A DNA stretch of 64,000 nt from positions 1 through 64,000 of the forward strand of contig JAHIYE010000008.1 of the NCBI GenBank assembly GCA_018815325.1, in the 5' to 3' direction. Below, one piece after another: positions 42,577-51,913 of the stretch. The position numbers and the translations under genes are program-made. Every line of letters begins with the position of its first letter. Positions within the stretch are counted from its first letter, which is position 1. The notes beneath the pieces were generated by a model. It did no database searches and was not told the origin of the DNA. It was given only the letters and a program-made list of their open reading frames with translations. This stretch comes from Gammaproteobacteria bacterium (GTDB lineage Bacteria; Pseudomonadota; Gammaproteobacteria; Burkholderiales; Burkholderiaceae_C).

Positions 42577-44466
42577 GTGAATAAGCCCTCGTCTGCTCCA
42601 TGGCTGAAACGCATTGCCCTGGCGACGGCGCTGGGCCTGCTGCTGACGCTGGCTGGCTACCTCTTTCTTGGCAAGACCGGGCTCGGCAAAGACGATATCT
42701 ACCGCTTTGAGGGTGTCGCCGGTCCAAACGAACCCAGCCTGGTGCAGCCCGCTGTTCCGACCGCGTGGACGCAGTTTGATCAGGGTGGGAAAGAGCGTCT
42801 CGCGATCTTGCTCACCGACCCCGACTCCTCCTGGCTCGGTCTCGCACACGGACTGAAAACGATCGGTGTGCCATTCAGGATCACGCGCGACTACCGCCAA
42901 GCCATCCAGCACAAGGCCATACTGGTCTACCCCACGATCTCGGGTGGCTCTCTGGAGCCCGAGGCCCTGCGTGTGCTTGCCGAGTTCGCGCGTGAGCGCG
43001 GCACCCTGATCGGCAGCCATGTCGTGGGCGGGGGCATGAATGAGTTGTTCGGGTTCGAGGCCGCTGTCGCGGCCAAGCACACCGAGATCCGTTTTGACAC
43101 CAGTCAACCTCTCGCCGCCGGCTTTACCGACCCCAAGGAAATTCACATCCCCGTCGGCAACCCTGCACGACCGGACTTGCTGGTCGGCACCTACGGCTAC
43201 ACCAATCCCCGCAATCCGCCGCTGGCCGTGTTCGAGGATGGCAGCGCCGCCGTCACGCAAAAAACTTTTGCCAAAGGCCGCGCCTATGCACTGGGCATGG
43301 ATTTGGGATTTTTGTTGCTCAAGGGTTACAACAACCGGGAAGAGGGCATTGCACGAAGTTATGTCAACGATTTCGAGCCTTCGCTTGATGTCCTGCTGCG
43401 GCTGGTCAAGAACATCTACCTGGAAGCCAACCCGCAGGCCGTGACACTGTCCACGGTGCCAGCGGGCAAGTCCCTCGCCGTGGTGATCTCGCACGACATT
43501 GACTACACCCGCTCGATGAAAAATGCGGTGAGCTATGCCGGGTTCGAAAAGAGCCAGGGCATTCCCGCGACTCACTTCATCCAGGTGAAATACATCAAGG
43601 ACTGGAATGACGACATCTTCTTCAACGCGCAAGGCGTTTTGTACCTGAAAGAGCTACAGAGACTGGGTGTAGAGATTGGTAGCCACTCCATCGCCCACTC
43701 CCAATCCATGGACAAGTTCCCGATCGGCACCGGCACTGAGCAATATCCGGATTACCAGCCCTTCGTGAAAAAACAGCTCGCTACCGAAAATGGCACTTTG
43801 CTGGGGGAACTCCGGGTCAGCAAATTCCTGCTTGACCACTTCACGCCTGGCAGCTCGGTGGTCTCCTTCCGGCCCGGGCATCTGCGTAACCCTTATTCCA
43901 TGCCGCAACTCTTGCAGGCCACCGGCTACCGCTACAGCTCATCGGTAACCGCCAACAACTCGCTGACCCATCTGCCGTTTCAACTCAACTACAACCGCAA
44001 TGTCAAAAGCGAACTGGAGGTTTTCGAATTTCCTGTGACGGTGGAAGACGAGGCCTCTCCCAAACTGGGTGACAGGCTGGGTTCGGCCATAGCGCTGTCG
44101 AAAAAGATCAGCCGCTACGGCGGCATGTTCATGGTGCTCATTCACACCGACGTACTGGATCACAAATTCGAGTTTGAGCGTGGCTTCGTCGAGGCCGTCC
44201 GACCCTATTCCTGGTTCGGCTCGCTGCGTGAGTTTGGCGACTGGTGGTCAGCCCGGAACAAGGTTGAGTGTGACCTGGAGGACAACGGACGCACCATTTC
44301 CCTGATGCTTCCCAGCACCATCACGGGACTCACTGTCAGCATTCCTGCCGGCCTTCAATTGGCTTCGGTCACGCCCGCCGGTTTGGCCGCCACTCAGGTG
44401 GGTAAGCACATTGTGCTCGGCAGTGCCAAAGGCCCGGTGAAACTGTTGCTGCAAGGCGGGAATTGA
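42577..44466 (+). CDS. Membrane-anchored polysaccharide-deacetylase-type protein with glutamine-amidotransferase-like domain
   Basis: 629 residues. An N-terminal membrane anchor (about 12-31); a Rossmann/GATase-like domain at about 65-285; a NodB-type deacetylase at about 300-570 with metal-site Asp in VVISHDIDYTRS and His pair in EIGSHSIAHS; and a beta-rich C-terminal domain. It resembles the middle-to-end part of PelA-like proteins, but similarity to PelA is only inferred from architecture. Probably acts on a cell-surface polysaccharide in the periplasm. The start is a GTG with no clear Shine-Dalgarno, so it is uncertain. Followed by a converging secreted TIM-barrel protein. Confidence 0.75.
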   Translation: MNKPSSAPWLKRIALATALGLLLTLAGYLFLGKTGLGKDDIYRFEGVAGPNEPSLVQPAVPTAWTQFDQGGKERLAILLTDPDSSWLGLAHGLKTIGVPFRITRDYRQAIQHKAILVYPTISGGSLEPEALRVLAEFARERGTLIGSHVVGGGMNELFGFEAAVAAKHTEIRFDTSQPLAAGFTDPKEIHIPVGNPARPDLLVGTYGYTNPRNPPLAVFEDGSAAVTQKTFAKGRAYALGMDLGFLLLKGYNNREEGIARSYVNDFEPSLDVLLRLVKNIYLEANPQAVTLSTVPAGKSLAVVISHDIDYTRSMKNAVSYAGFEKSQGIPATHFIQVKYIKDWNDDIFFNAQGVLYLKELQRLGVEIGSHSIAHSQSMDKFPIGTGTEQYPDYQPFVKKQLATENGTLLGELRVSKFLLDHFTPGSSVVSFRPGHLRNPYSMPQLLQATGYRYSSSVTANNSLTHLPFQLNYNRNVKSELEVFEFPVTVEDEASPKLGDRLGSAIALSKKISRYGGMFMVLIHTDVLDHKFEFERGFVEAVRPYSWFGSLREFGDWWSARNKVECDLEDNGRTISLMLPSTITGLTVSIPAGLQLASVTPAGLAATQVGKHIVLGSAKGPVKLLLQGGN

Positions 44467-44510
44467 CGCTCCAATGAAGAGCCAACTTGCGGCTTGCGGC
44501 GAACCCCAAG

Positions 44511-45893
44511 CTATTCAATCCCGTGCAAGGCCATTCCGGCAAATGAGGTCCAGTGCTTGAATCGTGTCTCCAGCACGGGTAACAAAGCCATCAGTTTCGG
44601 TTTTTGACCAGAAAAACTCACGCTTGAACCCAGAAAGAAGCTGGTACGCTGAAACTTGAAACCTCGCGCCTGCTCAAGGCTGACGGGCTTGTCCAGCAAC
44701 AGCAGCACGTCCTTTCCAGCCAGCGACATATGCCATAGTTCGGCCGTGGGCGCGCTATAAAAATGGCGACGCATTTCATCAGCGATAGGCAGTGCTTCGA
44801 GCGCTATATACACCGCTTTGTCGTAGCGCTGACCCCAGGCTAAAAAAGGTTCAGCAAATCGGATGATTTCCTCTTCGTCGGTGCGGTAATCCATCACGGT
44901 CAGGCTGTTGACCGCCCCAGCCAGCTTCGCCAGAAATGTGGCGCCACCACTTTTGTCCTCGCCCCACCAGAAGGGCACCGCCACATCCACGTCCACCTCG
45001 GGCGCAGCTGCACGAATGCGCTGCACCATCTCGATGTAGATGTCCTGCCAGCGACGCGGAGCAAGCTGGTAACCGGGCAGCAAATAGGGCTCAACATCCA
45101 GCTGCAGCCCAGCCAGTTTTGCATCATTTTCCCGGTTGAAGGCGGCATAGGCACCGGCCATGCGGGCAAAGCCTGCCTGGCCATCCCGCAACACGGCCGC
45201 AGGGTCACCTACCACCGCCCAGACCTCCAGCCGCCTGGCCTGGGCCTGTCGAATGAAACTGGCCAGCTCTGCGGGATGGCGTACCGCATCCTGTTCCACG
45301 GGTACGGTGATGTAGATACGGCGCAGGTCGTGCTCCTGCTGGCTGCTGAAAATTTGTTCAGGCGTTTCAAGCCAGCGGGCGGGCGACCAGAACCAGGCGC
45401 TGCGACCAGGGCGGAATTTCGGTGTCTGCGGGGGAATCGGCTTGCCTGGTGCCGCCTCAGGACTCACGGGCGCCGTCTGCGCGACGGCGGGAGCCGGTGC
45501 CGGTGCCGGTGCAGGGACAACAACTTCTGGCACGATGACTTCGTTGACAGCGAACTGTCCATTCTGCTCCGTGCCTTGCAGGATCAGGTTGTACACCCGG
45601 GCATCCAGTGGCGCCACCAGAGAAGCCCAGCGCACCTCGTCGCTCAGCTCTTTGAGCTCCCTGAGATGACAGTTGGCCAGCTCGGGGCGTTCGGCTGTGA
45701 TTTGCAGCAGCGTCAACTGCCCCTGCACCGTCCAGACATGGGTGCGATAGCCCTTGGCCGGCTGGGCCAGCACCCCGGCCGGCTGGTTGTCGCACACGGA
45801 CAGCCAGACTGAATGGGAGGGGACAGCCATCAGAGTCAGCGCCAGTGCAAGACCCATGCTCCTGATATTCACAGTGAATGCTGGTGACCACAT
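44511..45893 (-). CDS. Exported TIM-barrel, glycosidase-like protein of unknown function
   Basis: 460 residues. An N-terminal signal sequence (MGLALALTLMAVPSHS), an N-terminal small domain, a Pro-Ala linker (PAPAPAPAPAVAQ) near 132-145 and a C-terminal barrel-like region with WFWSP, GLQLDVEPYLLPGY and SLTVMDYRTDEEE; these patterns recall glycoside-hydrolase folds in which the Asp-Glu pair is catalytic. I do not recognise a named family. Lies 72 bp after the GGDEF-EAL gene on the same strand and converges with the deacetylase, which suggests a shared polysaccharide role. Start could instead be 45857. Confidence 0.65.
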   Translation of the reverse strand: MWSPAFTVNIRSMGLALALTLMAVPSHSVWLSVCDNQPAGVLAQPAKGYRTHVWTVQGQLTLLQITAERPELANCHLRELKELSDEVRWASLVAPLDARVYNLILQGTEQNGQFAVNEVIVPEVVVPAPAPAPAPAVAQTAPVSPEAAPGKPIPPQTPKFRPGRSAWFWSPARWLETPEQIFSSQQEHDLRRIYITVPVEQDAVRHPAELASFIRQAQARRLEVWAVVGDPAAVLRDGQAGFARMAGAYAAFNRENDAKLAGLQLDVEPYLLPGYQLAPRRWQDIYIEMVQRIRAAAPEVDVDVAVPFWWGEDKSGGATFLAKLAGAVNSLTVMDYRTDEEEIIRFAEPFLAWGQRYDKAVYIALEALPIADEMRRHFYSAPTAELWHMSLAGKDVLLLLDKPVSLEQARGFKFQRTSFFLGSSVSFSGQKPKLMALLPVLETRFKHWTSFAGMALHGIE

Positions 45894-45965
45894 GCTTCAT
45901 GCGTCCTCAGTTTTGTCCCCGGCTCATGCAATTGCTTGCGCCGGGCAACACCATGAAAATGGGCT

Positions 45966-48527
45966 TTAAACATGTGTGCCACCAAACATCGGCAGCTTCA
46001 CGAACTCATCGGCAGGACAAGGGCGTGCAAAGTAATACCCCTGCAGAACATCCACGCCCAGCTTGCACAGGATGGCTGCCGTGGCCTCATCTTCCACACC
46101 TTCGGCCACCGTACGCAAGCGCAGTGCCTGCGCAAGATTGATGATGGCCTGCGCCATGCGAAGCCCTTCGGGCATATGTATGCGGCGCACGAAGGAGATG
46201 TCAATCTTGAGCTCACCAATAGGCAACTCATGCAGTTGAGAGAGTGACGCATAGCCGGTACCGAAATCATCGATCGACAGCGTAAAGCCAGCCGCAGCGA
46301 GTTGCCGCAGACGGTCTTCGGCAAACTCCACATCCATCAAGGCCACTGACTCGGTCACCTCAAGAACCACGGTGCTGGGCGCAAGTCCGTGACGCTCGAC
46401 ATCGTCCAGCAAGGCTTTCGTGAAATCCGGCGCGAACAACTGGCGCTTGGAAATGTTGATGGACAGGGTCAACCCGGGATGCACTTCGCGCCATGCACGG
46501 AAATGCGCCAGCGCCTGCTGCCGGACTGAGTCCCCCAACTCGCCAATCAGTCCAAGGTTCTCGGCCATCGGGATGAAGCTGCCTGGCGATATCCAGCCAA
46601 ACTCAGGGTCGTGCCAGCGCGCCAATGCCTCGACCCCTGCCAGTTGCGGGCGGCCATCCGGCCCAGCTTGCGCAGCCAGCAAGGGCTGGAACCAGACTGC
46701 GATGCGTTTTTCCCGAATGGCCTGCGCTAACCGTGCCTGAATATAGAGTTCCTTCTTGCCCAGCCCCTTGCTCGACATGTCGGAAAACAACTGGTAGTTG
46801 TTGCGCCCTTGCGATTTGGCGTAGAACATGGCGCGGTCGGCTTGCGCCAGCAAACTGTCTATATCGCCCTCACCCTCATCGTCTGGATAAACCGCGATGC
46901 CCATGCTGAAGGTGATGCTGACCTCCAGGTCTTCGAGTTCGAAAGACTGACGCATGACGTCGACCAGCTTCTGCGCCACCAGGCGCACTGCATCGGCCGA
47001 GGCCAGTCCGGGCAACAGCACCACAAACTCGTCACCGCCCCAGCGCGCCAACGTATCCACATCACGCAAATTTTCCTTGAGCACCCGGGACAGTATCAGC
47101 AGCAAGGCATCCCCCAGCTTGTGCCCATAGGTGTCGTTGATGTTCTTGAAGTGATCCAGATCGATGAAACAGATGGCCACACGGTCTCCGCTCCGGGTAG
47201 CGATCTGGATCGCCTGCTTGATGCGGTCTTCCAGCAACACCCTGTTAGGCAGATTCGTCAACGCATCATGCAGTGCCATATGCGTGATGTGACGCTCCTG
47301 CATATAGCTCTTGGTGATGTCGCGCAATACACCTCTTGCACCTCGCACCTGACCATCCTCGTCCATTTCAGCCACAAACCGGCACTCCATCCACTGTTCG
47401 GTACGGGCATTGGTCCGGATACGAAAGCGTCCCCGGAATTCATCCTTGCTACCGGCCATCAAACCGGTCAGGTGCAATTCGAAGGCGCTGCGATCCTCTT
47501 CATGAATGCTGTCCAGCAACTGGTAGTTGGCAGACGGTTTGCTGCCGATCAGCTGCCACCACCCGCTGTTCGCGCTGATCACCCGGCCCTTGCGGTTCAG
47601 CTCAAGCACGGCCTCCTCCAGCAGGTCGAGCGTTCGCACCAGCGAGTGCTGCTCAGCCGACCATTCTTTTTCCTTGTTTAGCGCCGCGTGCAGGGCTTCG
47701 AATGGCTGGCGCACACAGTCCGTGAAAATGGCGCGGTAGATGAAGTAGTAACTGGCGATTTTGTAGATATGGCCCGTGGTATTGAAGATATCTGTCACTG
47801 AGGCATATAGGGTGAAGCAAAGCTCTGACAATGCGGCAATGGCGGCGGCGGCAAACAGGGCCGACGCATTGAATTGCGCCTGGCTGCGCACCTGCCGGTA
47901 AAACAGCACCGCTGCCATGCCATATATCAGCACCAGGGTGTACTCAAGTCCCACCTTCAGGGGTGTCAGCCCCTCGCCATTGACAAAAAAAAGCGGCACC
48001 CGTTCAGGCACGAACAGCAGCAGCCAGCTGATCACCAGCACATAGCCCAGCACACTGCCGAGCAGCCAGTGACGCGCTTGCGAATTCAGAAAAGGCTCCC
48101 ACCGTCGCACTGCGATGGTCAGCAGGCCGAATGCCGCGAGGTAACGCGCCGCGAGCCAGAAGCCGATGGCTTTTTGCGGGCTGGCTGGCGTCACAAAGTC
48201 CGGCATGCCGGCATACGACAGGGCATGAGCCAGATCAAGCAGCCCCGTACCAAGCAGCACCGCCCCCATCAACACGATATTGCCCGGGCGCTCTTGCGCA
48301 TAGGCATTCCAGGCAATGCCAAAGCCCAGCATGGCAATGATGATGGCACCGGTTTCCAGCGTCGTGTGCAGCGGCAGAAAGTGCGCTACCTGTACATTGA
48401 TGCCGCGCCACGAAAAGAACCACAGCAGAACGTACGCCAGCGCCGATGCAACAACCCAGCGTCGAGCCACCACAAGATCCTTGCCTGGTCCGGACCCCGG
48501 GACCGCGCTTGCCATGAACTGCATCAA
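45966..48527 (-). CDS. MASE3-PAS-GGDEF-EAL bifunctional cyclic-di-GMP protein
   Basis: 853 residues. An N-terminal membrane domain of about eight helices resembling MASE3 (GLLDLAHALSYAGMPDF), a PAS domain at about 300-410, GGDEF at about 420-580 and EAL at about 600-850. Both catalytic sites are intact: RWGGDEFVVLLPG with an upstream RDVD inhibitory site, and GVEALARW, DDFGTGYASL, AEGVED and LQGYYFARP in EAL. It may therefore make or degrade c-di-GMP depending on a membrane signal. Probably in an operon with the TIM-barrel gene. Confidence 0.92.
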   Translation of the reverse strand: MMQFMASAVPGSGPGKDLVVARRWVVASALAYVLLWFFSWRGINVQVAHFLPLHTTLETGAIIIAMLGFGIAWNAYAQERPGNIVLMGAVLLGTGLLDLAHALSYAGMPDFVTPASPQKAIGFWLAARYLAAFGLLTIAVRRWEPFLNSQARHWLLGSVLGYVLVISWLLLFVPERVPLFFVNGEGLTPLKVGLEYTLVLIYGMAAVLFYRQVRSQAQFNASALFAAAAIAALSELCFTLYASVTDIFNTTGHIYKIASYYFIYRAIFTDCVRQPFEALHAALNKEKEWSAEQHSLVRTLDLLEEAVLELNRKGRVISANSGWWQLIGSKPSANYQLLDSIHEEDRSAFELHLTGLMAGSKDEFRGRFRIRTNARTEQWMECRFVAEMDEDGQVRGARGVLRDITKSYMQERHITHMALHDALTNLPNRVLLEDRIKQAIQIATRSGDRVAICFIDLDHFKNINDTYGHKLGDALLLILSRVLKENLRDVDTLARWGGDEFVVLLPGLASADAVRLVAQKLVDVMRQSFELEDLEVSITFSMGIAVYPDDEGEGDIDSLLAQADRAMFYAKSQGRNNYQLFSDMSSKGLGKKELYIQARLAQAIREKRIAVWFQPLLAAQAGPDGRPQLAGVEALARWHDPEFGWISPGSFIPMAENLGLIGELGDSVRQQALAHFRAWREVHPGLTLSINISKRQLFAPDFTKALLDDVERHGLAPSTVVLEVTESVALMDVEFAEDRLRQLAAAGFTLSIDDFGTGYASLSQLHELPIGELKIDISFVRRIHMPEGLRMAQAIINLAQALRLRTVAEGVEDEATAAILCKLGVDVLQGYYFARPCPADEFVKLPMFGGTHV

Positions 48528-48629
48528 AACTCCATGCGACTGGTGTCAGGTCAGTAAACATAGCACAGGTCATGCAGGCTTGCGTTACCGCCTGGACCGG
48601 GTTTACCCGCTATATTTCGGCGCATCAGC

Positions 48630-48646
48630 GCTACTTATTTAATAGC
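48630..48646 (+). repeat. Dispersed element core, degenerate copy 6
   Basis: GCTAC-N7-ATAGC, perfect 17-nt core; the following tail is degenerate, with only GAGCGTCTGAAT resembling the usual end. In the 240-bp gap upstream of the c-di-GMP gene. Confidence 0.5.
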
Positions 48647-48767
48647 AAATCCATTGATGCTCGATGCACGGAGCGTCTGAATGCGGAAAAAATACTCCGC
48701 AGCCTGATGATTCCTGTCGCTGTGCTCCAGCAGCGTTGCCCTCTCGTCACCGGACTGCGCAGTTGCC

Positions 48768-49631
48768 TCAGCGGCGCGCCCGCTCATACAGCGGCATGAC
48801 CCTGGGCAGGTTCCTCTCGATCTCTGCAATACGGCTGCCGCCAGAGGGGTGGGTGGAAAGCCATTGCGGTGGCGCCCCCTTGTTAGCCGCACTCATCTTC
48901 TGCCACAGCGTGACGCCCGCGCGCGGATCAAACCCGGCCCGCGCCGCCAGCTCCATGCCCACCAGGTCGGCTTCGGATTCATCTTCCCGGCTGAACTCCA
49001 GCGTCAGCAGGTTGGCGCCGCCTCGTGCGAGCATGTCGGTCAGGTTCGGGTCTATGCCGAACACGCCTGCCAGCAAGGCACCGCCGATCCTTGCCGCGCC
49101 ATGCGTCACCGCGGTCTTGCCCATGCGCTCGCGTGCATGCTCGCGCAAGGCATGGGCCACCTCATGGCCCATCACCATGGCCACCTCGTCGTCACTGAGC
49201 TTGAGTTTGTCGAGGATGCCGGTATAGAAGGCAATCTTGCCACCCGGCATGCAGAACGCATTGATCTGGGGGGAGCTGATCAGGCTGACCTCCCATTTCC
49301 AGTCCTTGGCCCGCGGGTTCCACTCCAGGCTGAAGGGAATGATCTTTTTGGCAATCTCGCGCAAACGCTGCAACTGGGGATCGTCGCGTGAGGCCAGTGC
49401 ATTCTTGGCCTTGGCCTGGGATTGCAGCTGGGCAAACTGCTGGGCCGCCGAACGCTCCACATCCTCGGCCGGCACCAGCTTGCTGAAGGCCGAGTTCTGC
49501 CCGACCTCGACGCCCTCGCGCGCGACCGCCTGCGTGAGCGCAAATGGCGACAACAACAGCAACGTGCCCGCCAGGGTCCAGCCCGCCCAACGGCCTCTCG
49601 AAGTTGCAATCCAAAGACGGTGACGATTCAT
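48768..49631 (-). CDS. M48-family metallopeptidase
   Basis: 287 residues from MNRHRLW. A signal or anchor sequence at about 15-38, a mid-protein NAFCMPGGKIAFYTGIL block and zinc motif HEVAH at 156-160 with the third ligand in REDESEADLVGMELAARAG. Resembles exported M48 peptidases of the LoiP/BepA-like group that act on envelope proteins. The frame starts at 49709 but that would overlap the divergent AmpG-like gene. Confidence 0.92.
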   Translation of the reverse strand: MNRHRLWIATSRGRWAGWTLAGTLLLLSPFALTQAVAREGVEVGQNSAFSKLVPAEDVERSAAQQFAQLQSQAKAKNALASRDDPQLQRLREIAKKIIPFSLEWNPRAKDWKWEVSLISSPQINAFCMPGGKIAFYTGILDKLKLSDDEVAMVMGHEVAHALREHARERMGKTAVTHGAARIGGALLAGVFGIDPNLTDMLARGGANLLTLEFSREDESEADLVGMELAARAGFDPRAGVTLWQKMSAANKGAPPQWLSTHPSGGSRIAEIERNLPRVMPLYERARR

Positions 49632-49699
49632 GGTGAAAACATAAAGTAGAAAGCCGGACACGCAACAATAAGCCGCACGGCTGCGCGTATTATTCCTGC

Positions 49700-51037
49700 A
49701 TGACAACAAGTGCGCCCGAAAGCAGCCGTATCAAGCCCTCCTGGATCGAGACGTTCAAGGTCTATCTTGAGGCCCCCACCATCCGCATGCTGCTGCTGGG
49801 GTTTTCCGCCGGCCTGCCCTTGCTGCTGGTGCTGGGCACCCTGAGTTTCCGCCTGCGCGAAGCCGGCATCGACCGCACCACCATCGGCTACCTGAGCTGG
49901 GTGGGTCTGGCCTATGCCTTCAAGTGGGTCTGGGCCCCACTGGTGGACCGCCTGCCCATCCCCCTGCTGACCCACCTGATGGGACGCCGGCGCAGCTGGT
50001 TGCTGCTCTCGCAGTGCGTCATTGCAGCCGGTCTGGCCGGCATGGCCTTCAACGATCCCCGACTGGCCCTGCAACCCGTGGTCTGGTGTGCGCTGCTGGT
50101 CGCCTTTGGCTCGGCCACCCAGGACATTGCCCTCGACGCCTTTCGCATCGAATCCGCCGGGACCGAGCGCCAGGCAGCGCTGGCCGCGGCCTACCAGACC
50201 GGCTACCGGCTGGCGATGATCTGGGCCGGCGCCGGCGTGCTCTGGATTGCAGCGCGGGCCGAGGTGATCGTGCCCGCAAACGTCACCACCACCTACCAAC
50301 AGGGTGCCTGGGCAACGGCCTACCTCGTGATGGCAGGCAGCATGCTGCTGGGCGCTCTGACCGTGCTGTTCTCGCCGGAGCCCACACACCGCGAACTGCC
50401 CCCGGCCCGCAACATGACCGAATGGCTCAAGAGCGCATTGATCGATCCCTTTGCTGATTTTCTGCGTCGCTACCGCTGGCAGGCCGGCCTGATCCTCGGG
50501 CTGATTGCGATCTACCGCATCAGCGACGTCGTCATGGGCATCATGGCCAACCCCTTTTATGTCGACATGGGCTATACCAAGGACGAGGTTGCTGCCGTCA
50601 CCAAGGTCTTCGGCGTGGTCATGACACTGGTGGGGGCCTTCATCGGCGGTGTGCTGTCGATGCGATTCGGTGTGATGCGCGTGCTGATGCTAGGCGCAGT
50701 GCTCAGCGCGGCCAGCAACCTGCTGTTTGCCTGGCTCGGATCGCGCGGCCATGACCTGACCGGGCTCATCTTCGTGATTTCGGCCGACAACCTCTCCAGC
50801 GGCATCGCCTCGGCCGCCTTCATTGCCTACCTGTCTAGCCTCACCAACATCAACTACTCGGCCACGCAGTACGCGCTGTTCAGCTCCATGATGCTGCTGC
50901 TGCCCAAATGGCTGGCCGGGTTTTCCGGTCAGTATGTGGACCATTTCGGCTACAGCCACTTTTTCACCGCCACCGCCATGCTGGGTGTCCCCGTGCTCTT
51001 GCTGGTCTGGCTGGCGTCACGCGTCCACAAGGCCTGA
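49700..51037 (+). CDS. ampG: AmpG-like muropeptide permease (MFS)
   Basis: 445-residue transporter with about 12-14 helices. GFSAGLPLLLVLGTLSFRLRE, GIDRTTIGYLSWVGLAYAFK and GSATQDIALDAFRIE are AmpG signatures. Imports anhydro-muropeptides for cell-wall recycling in characterised cases. Divergent from the M48 gene with 68 bp between. Confidence 0.9.
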   Translation: MTTSAPESSRIKPSWIETFKVYLEAPTIRMLLLGFSAGLPLLLVLGTLSFRLREAGIDRTTIGYLSWVGLAYAFKWVWAPLVDRLPIPLLTHLMGRRRSWLLLSQCVIAAGLAGMAFNDPRLALQPVVWCALLVAFGSATQDIALDAFRIESAGTERQAALAAAYQTGYRLAMIWAGAGVLWIAARAEVIVPANVTTTYQQGAWATAYLVMAGSMLLGALTVLFSPEPTHRELPPARNMTEWLKSALIDPFADFLRRYRWQAGLILGLIAIYRISDVVMGIMANPFYVDMGYTKDEVAAVTKVFGVVMTLVGAFIGGVLSMRFGVMRVLMLGAVLSAASNLLFAWLGSRGHDLTGLIFVISADNLSSGIASAAFIAYLSSLTNINYSATQYALFSSMMLLLPKWLAGFSGQYVDHFGYSHFFTATAMLGVPVLLLVWLASRVHKA

Positions 51038-51171
51038 GTCGCTCGCCCTTGCGCTCATCCGGATAACCAGATAACCCCTTCACAGAAGCCAATACGGAAC
51101 CGTCCGCGCCCTTTTACTTAACTTTACCGCCGCTTCAAGCGCTTGATGCGGCCTCCACCTAGACTGCCCCC

Positions 51172-51891
51172 ATGAGCCAACCCCTGTTGATGATTGAAGA
51201 CGATAGCCGCCTGGCCCAGATGGTGAGCGAATACCTGGGACAGTCCGGCTTTGCGGTGACCCACGCCAATGACGCGCAGAGCGGCCTGGATCTGCTGCAA
51301 AACCCGGCTGGCAACCCGCAGCCCGAACTCGTGATCCTGGACCTGATGCTGCCTGACATGGACGGGCTCGAAGTCTGCCGCCGCATCCGCACCATGAGTG
51401 GCGAGGTTGCCCAGGTGCCAGTGCTCATGCTCACGGCCAAGGGCGACTCGATGGACCGCATCATTGGTCTGGAGGTGGGCGCCGATGACTACCTGCCAAA
51501 GCCCTTTGAGCCACGCGAGCTGCTAGCCCGCATCCGGGCCGTGCTGCGGCGCCGCGTACCGGGCGCAACGCCTGCCGCTTCACGCCTGCTGCAGTTCGGC
51601 ACGCTCGAGATCGACCGCGATGCGCGCACCGTCACCGTCGCCGGTCAGCCATGCGACCTGACCTCCTACCAGTTCGACCTGCTGATCGCGCTGGCCGAAC
51701 GGGCCGGGCGTGTGCTGACGCGTGAACAGATCATGGAGGCCGTACGCGGCCGCGAACTCGACGCCTTCGACCGCTCCATCGACGTCCACATGGGCCGCAT
51801 CCGGGCCGCCATCGAACTCGATCCCAAATCACCCAAGCGCATCCTGACCGTGCGTGGCGTCGGCTATGTCTTCGCCCGCCAGCAGGACTGA
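51172..51891 (+). CDS. OmpR-family response regulator
   Basis: 239 residues. Receiver domain with phosphoacceptor Asp57 (VILDLMLPDMDG) and Lys in LPKPFEPREL; C-terminal winged helix ending KRILTVRGVGYVFA. Pairs with the histidine kinase 22 bp downstream, together resembling RstA/RstB- or CpxR/CpxA-like systems; signal unknown. Confidence 0.93.
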   Translation: MSQPLLMIEDDSRLAQMVSEYLGQSGFAVTHANDAQSGLDLLQNPAGNPQPELVILDLMLPDMDGLEVCRRIRTMSGEVAQVPVLMLTAKGDSMDRIIGLEVGADDYLPKPFEPRELLARIRAVLRRRVPGATPAASRLLQFGTLEIDRDARTVTVAGQPCDLTSYQFDLLIALAERAGRVLTREQIMEAVRGRELDAFDRSIDVHMGRIRAAIELDPKSPKRILTVRGVGYVFARQQD

Positions 51892-51913
51892 TCGGCAAGC
51901 CTCCTCGCCTGTC

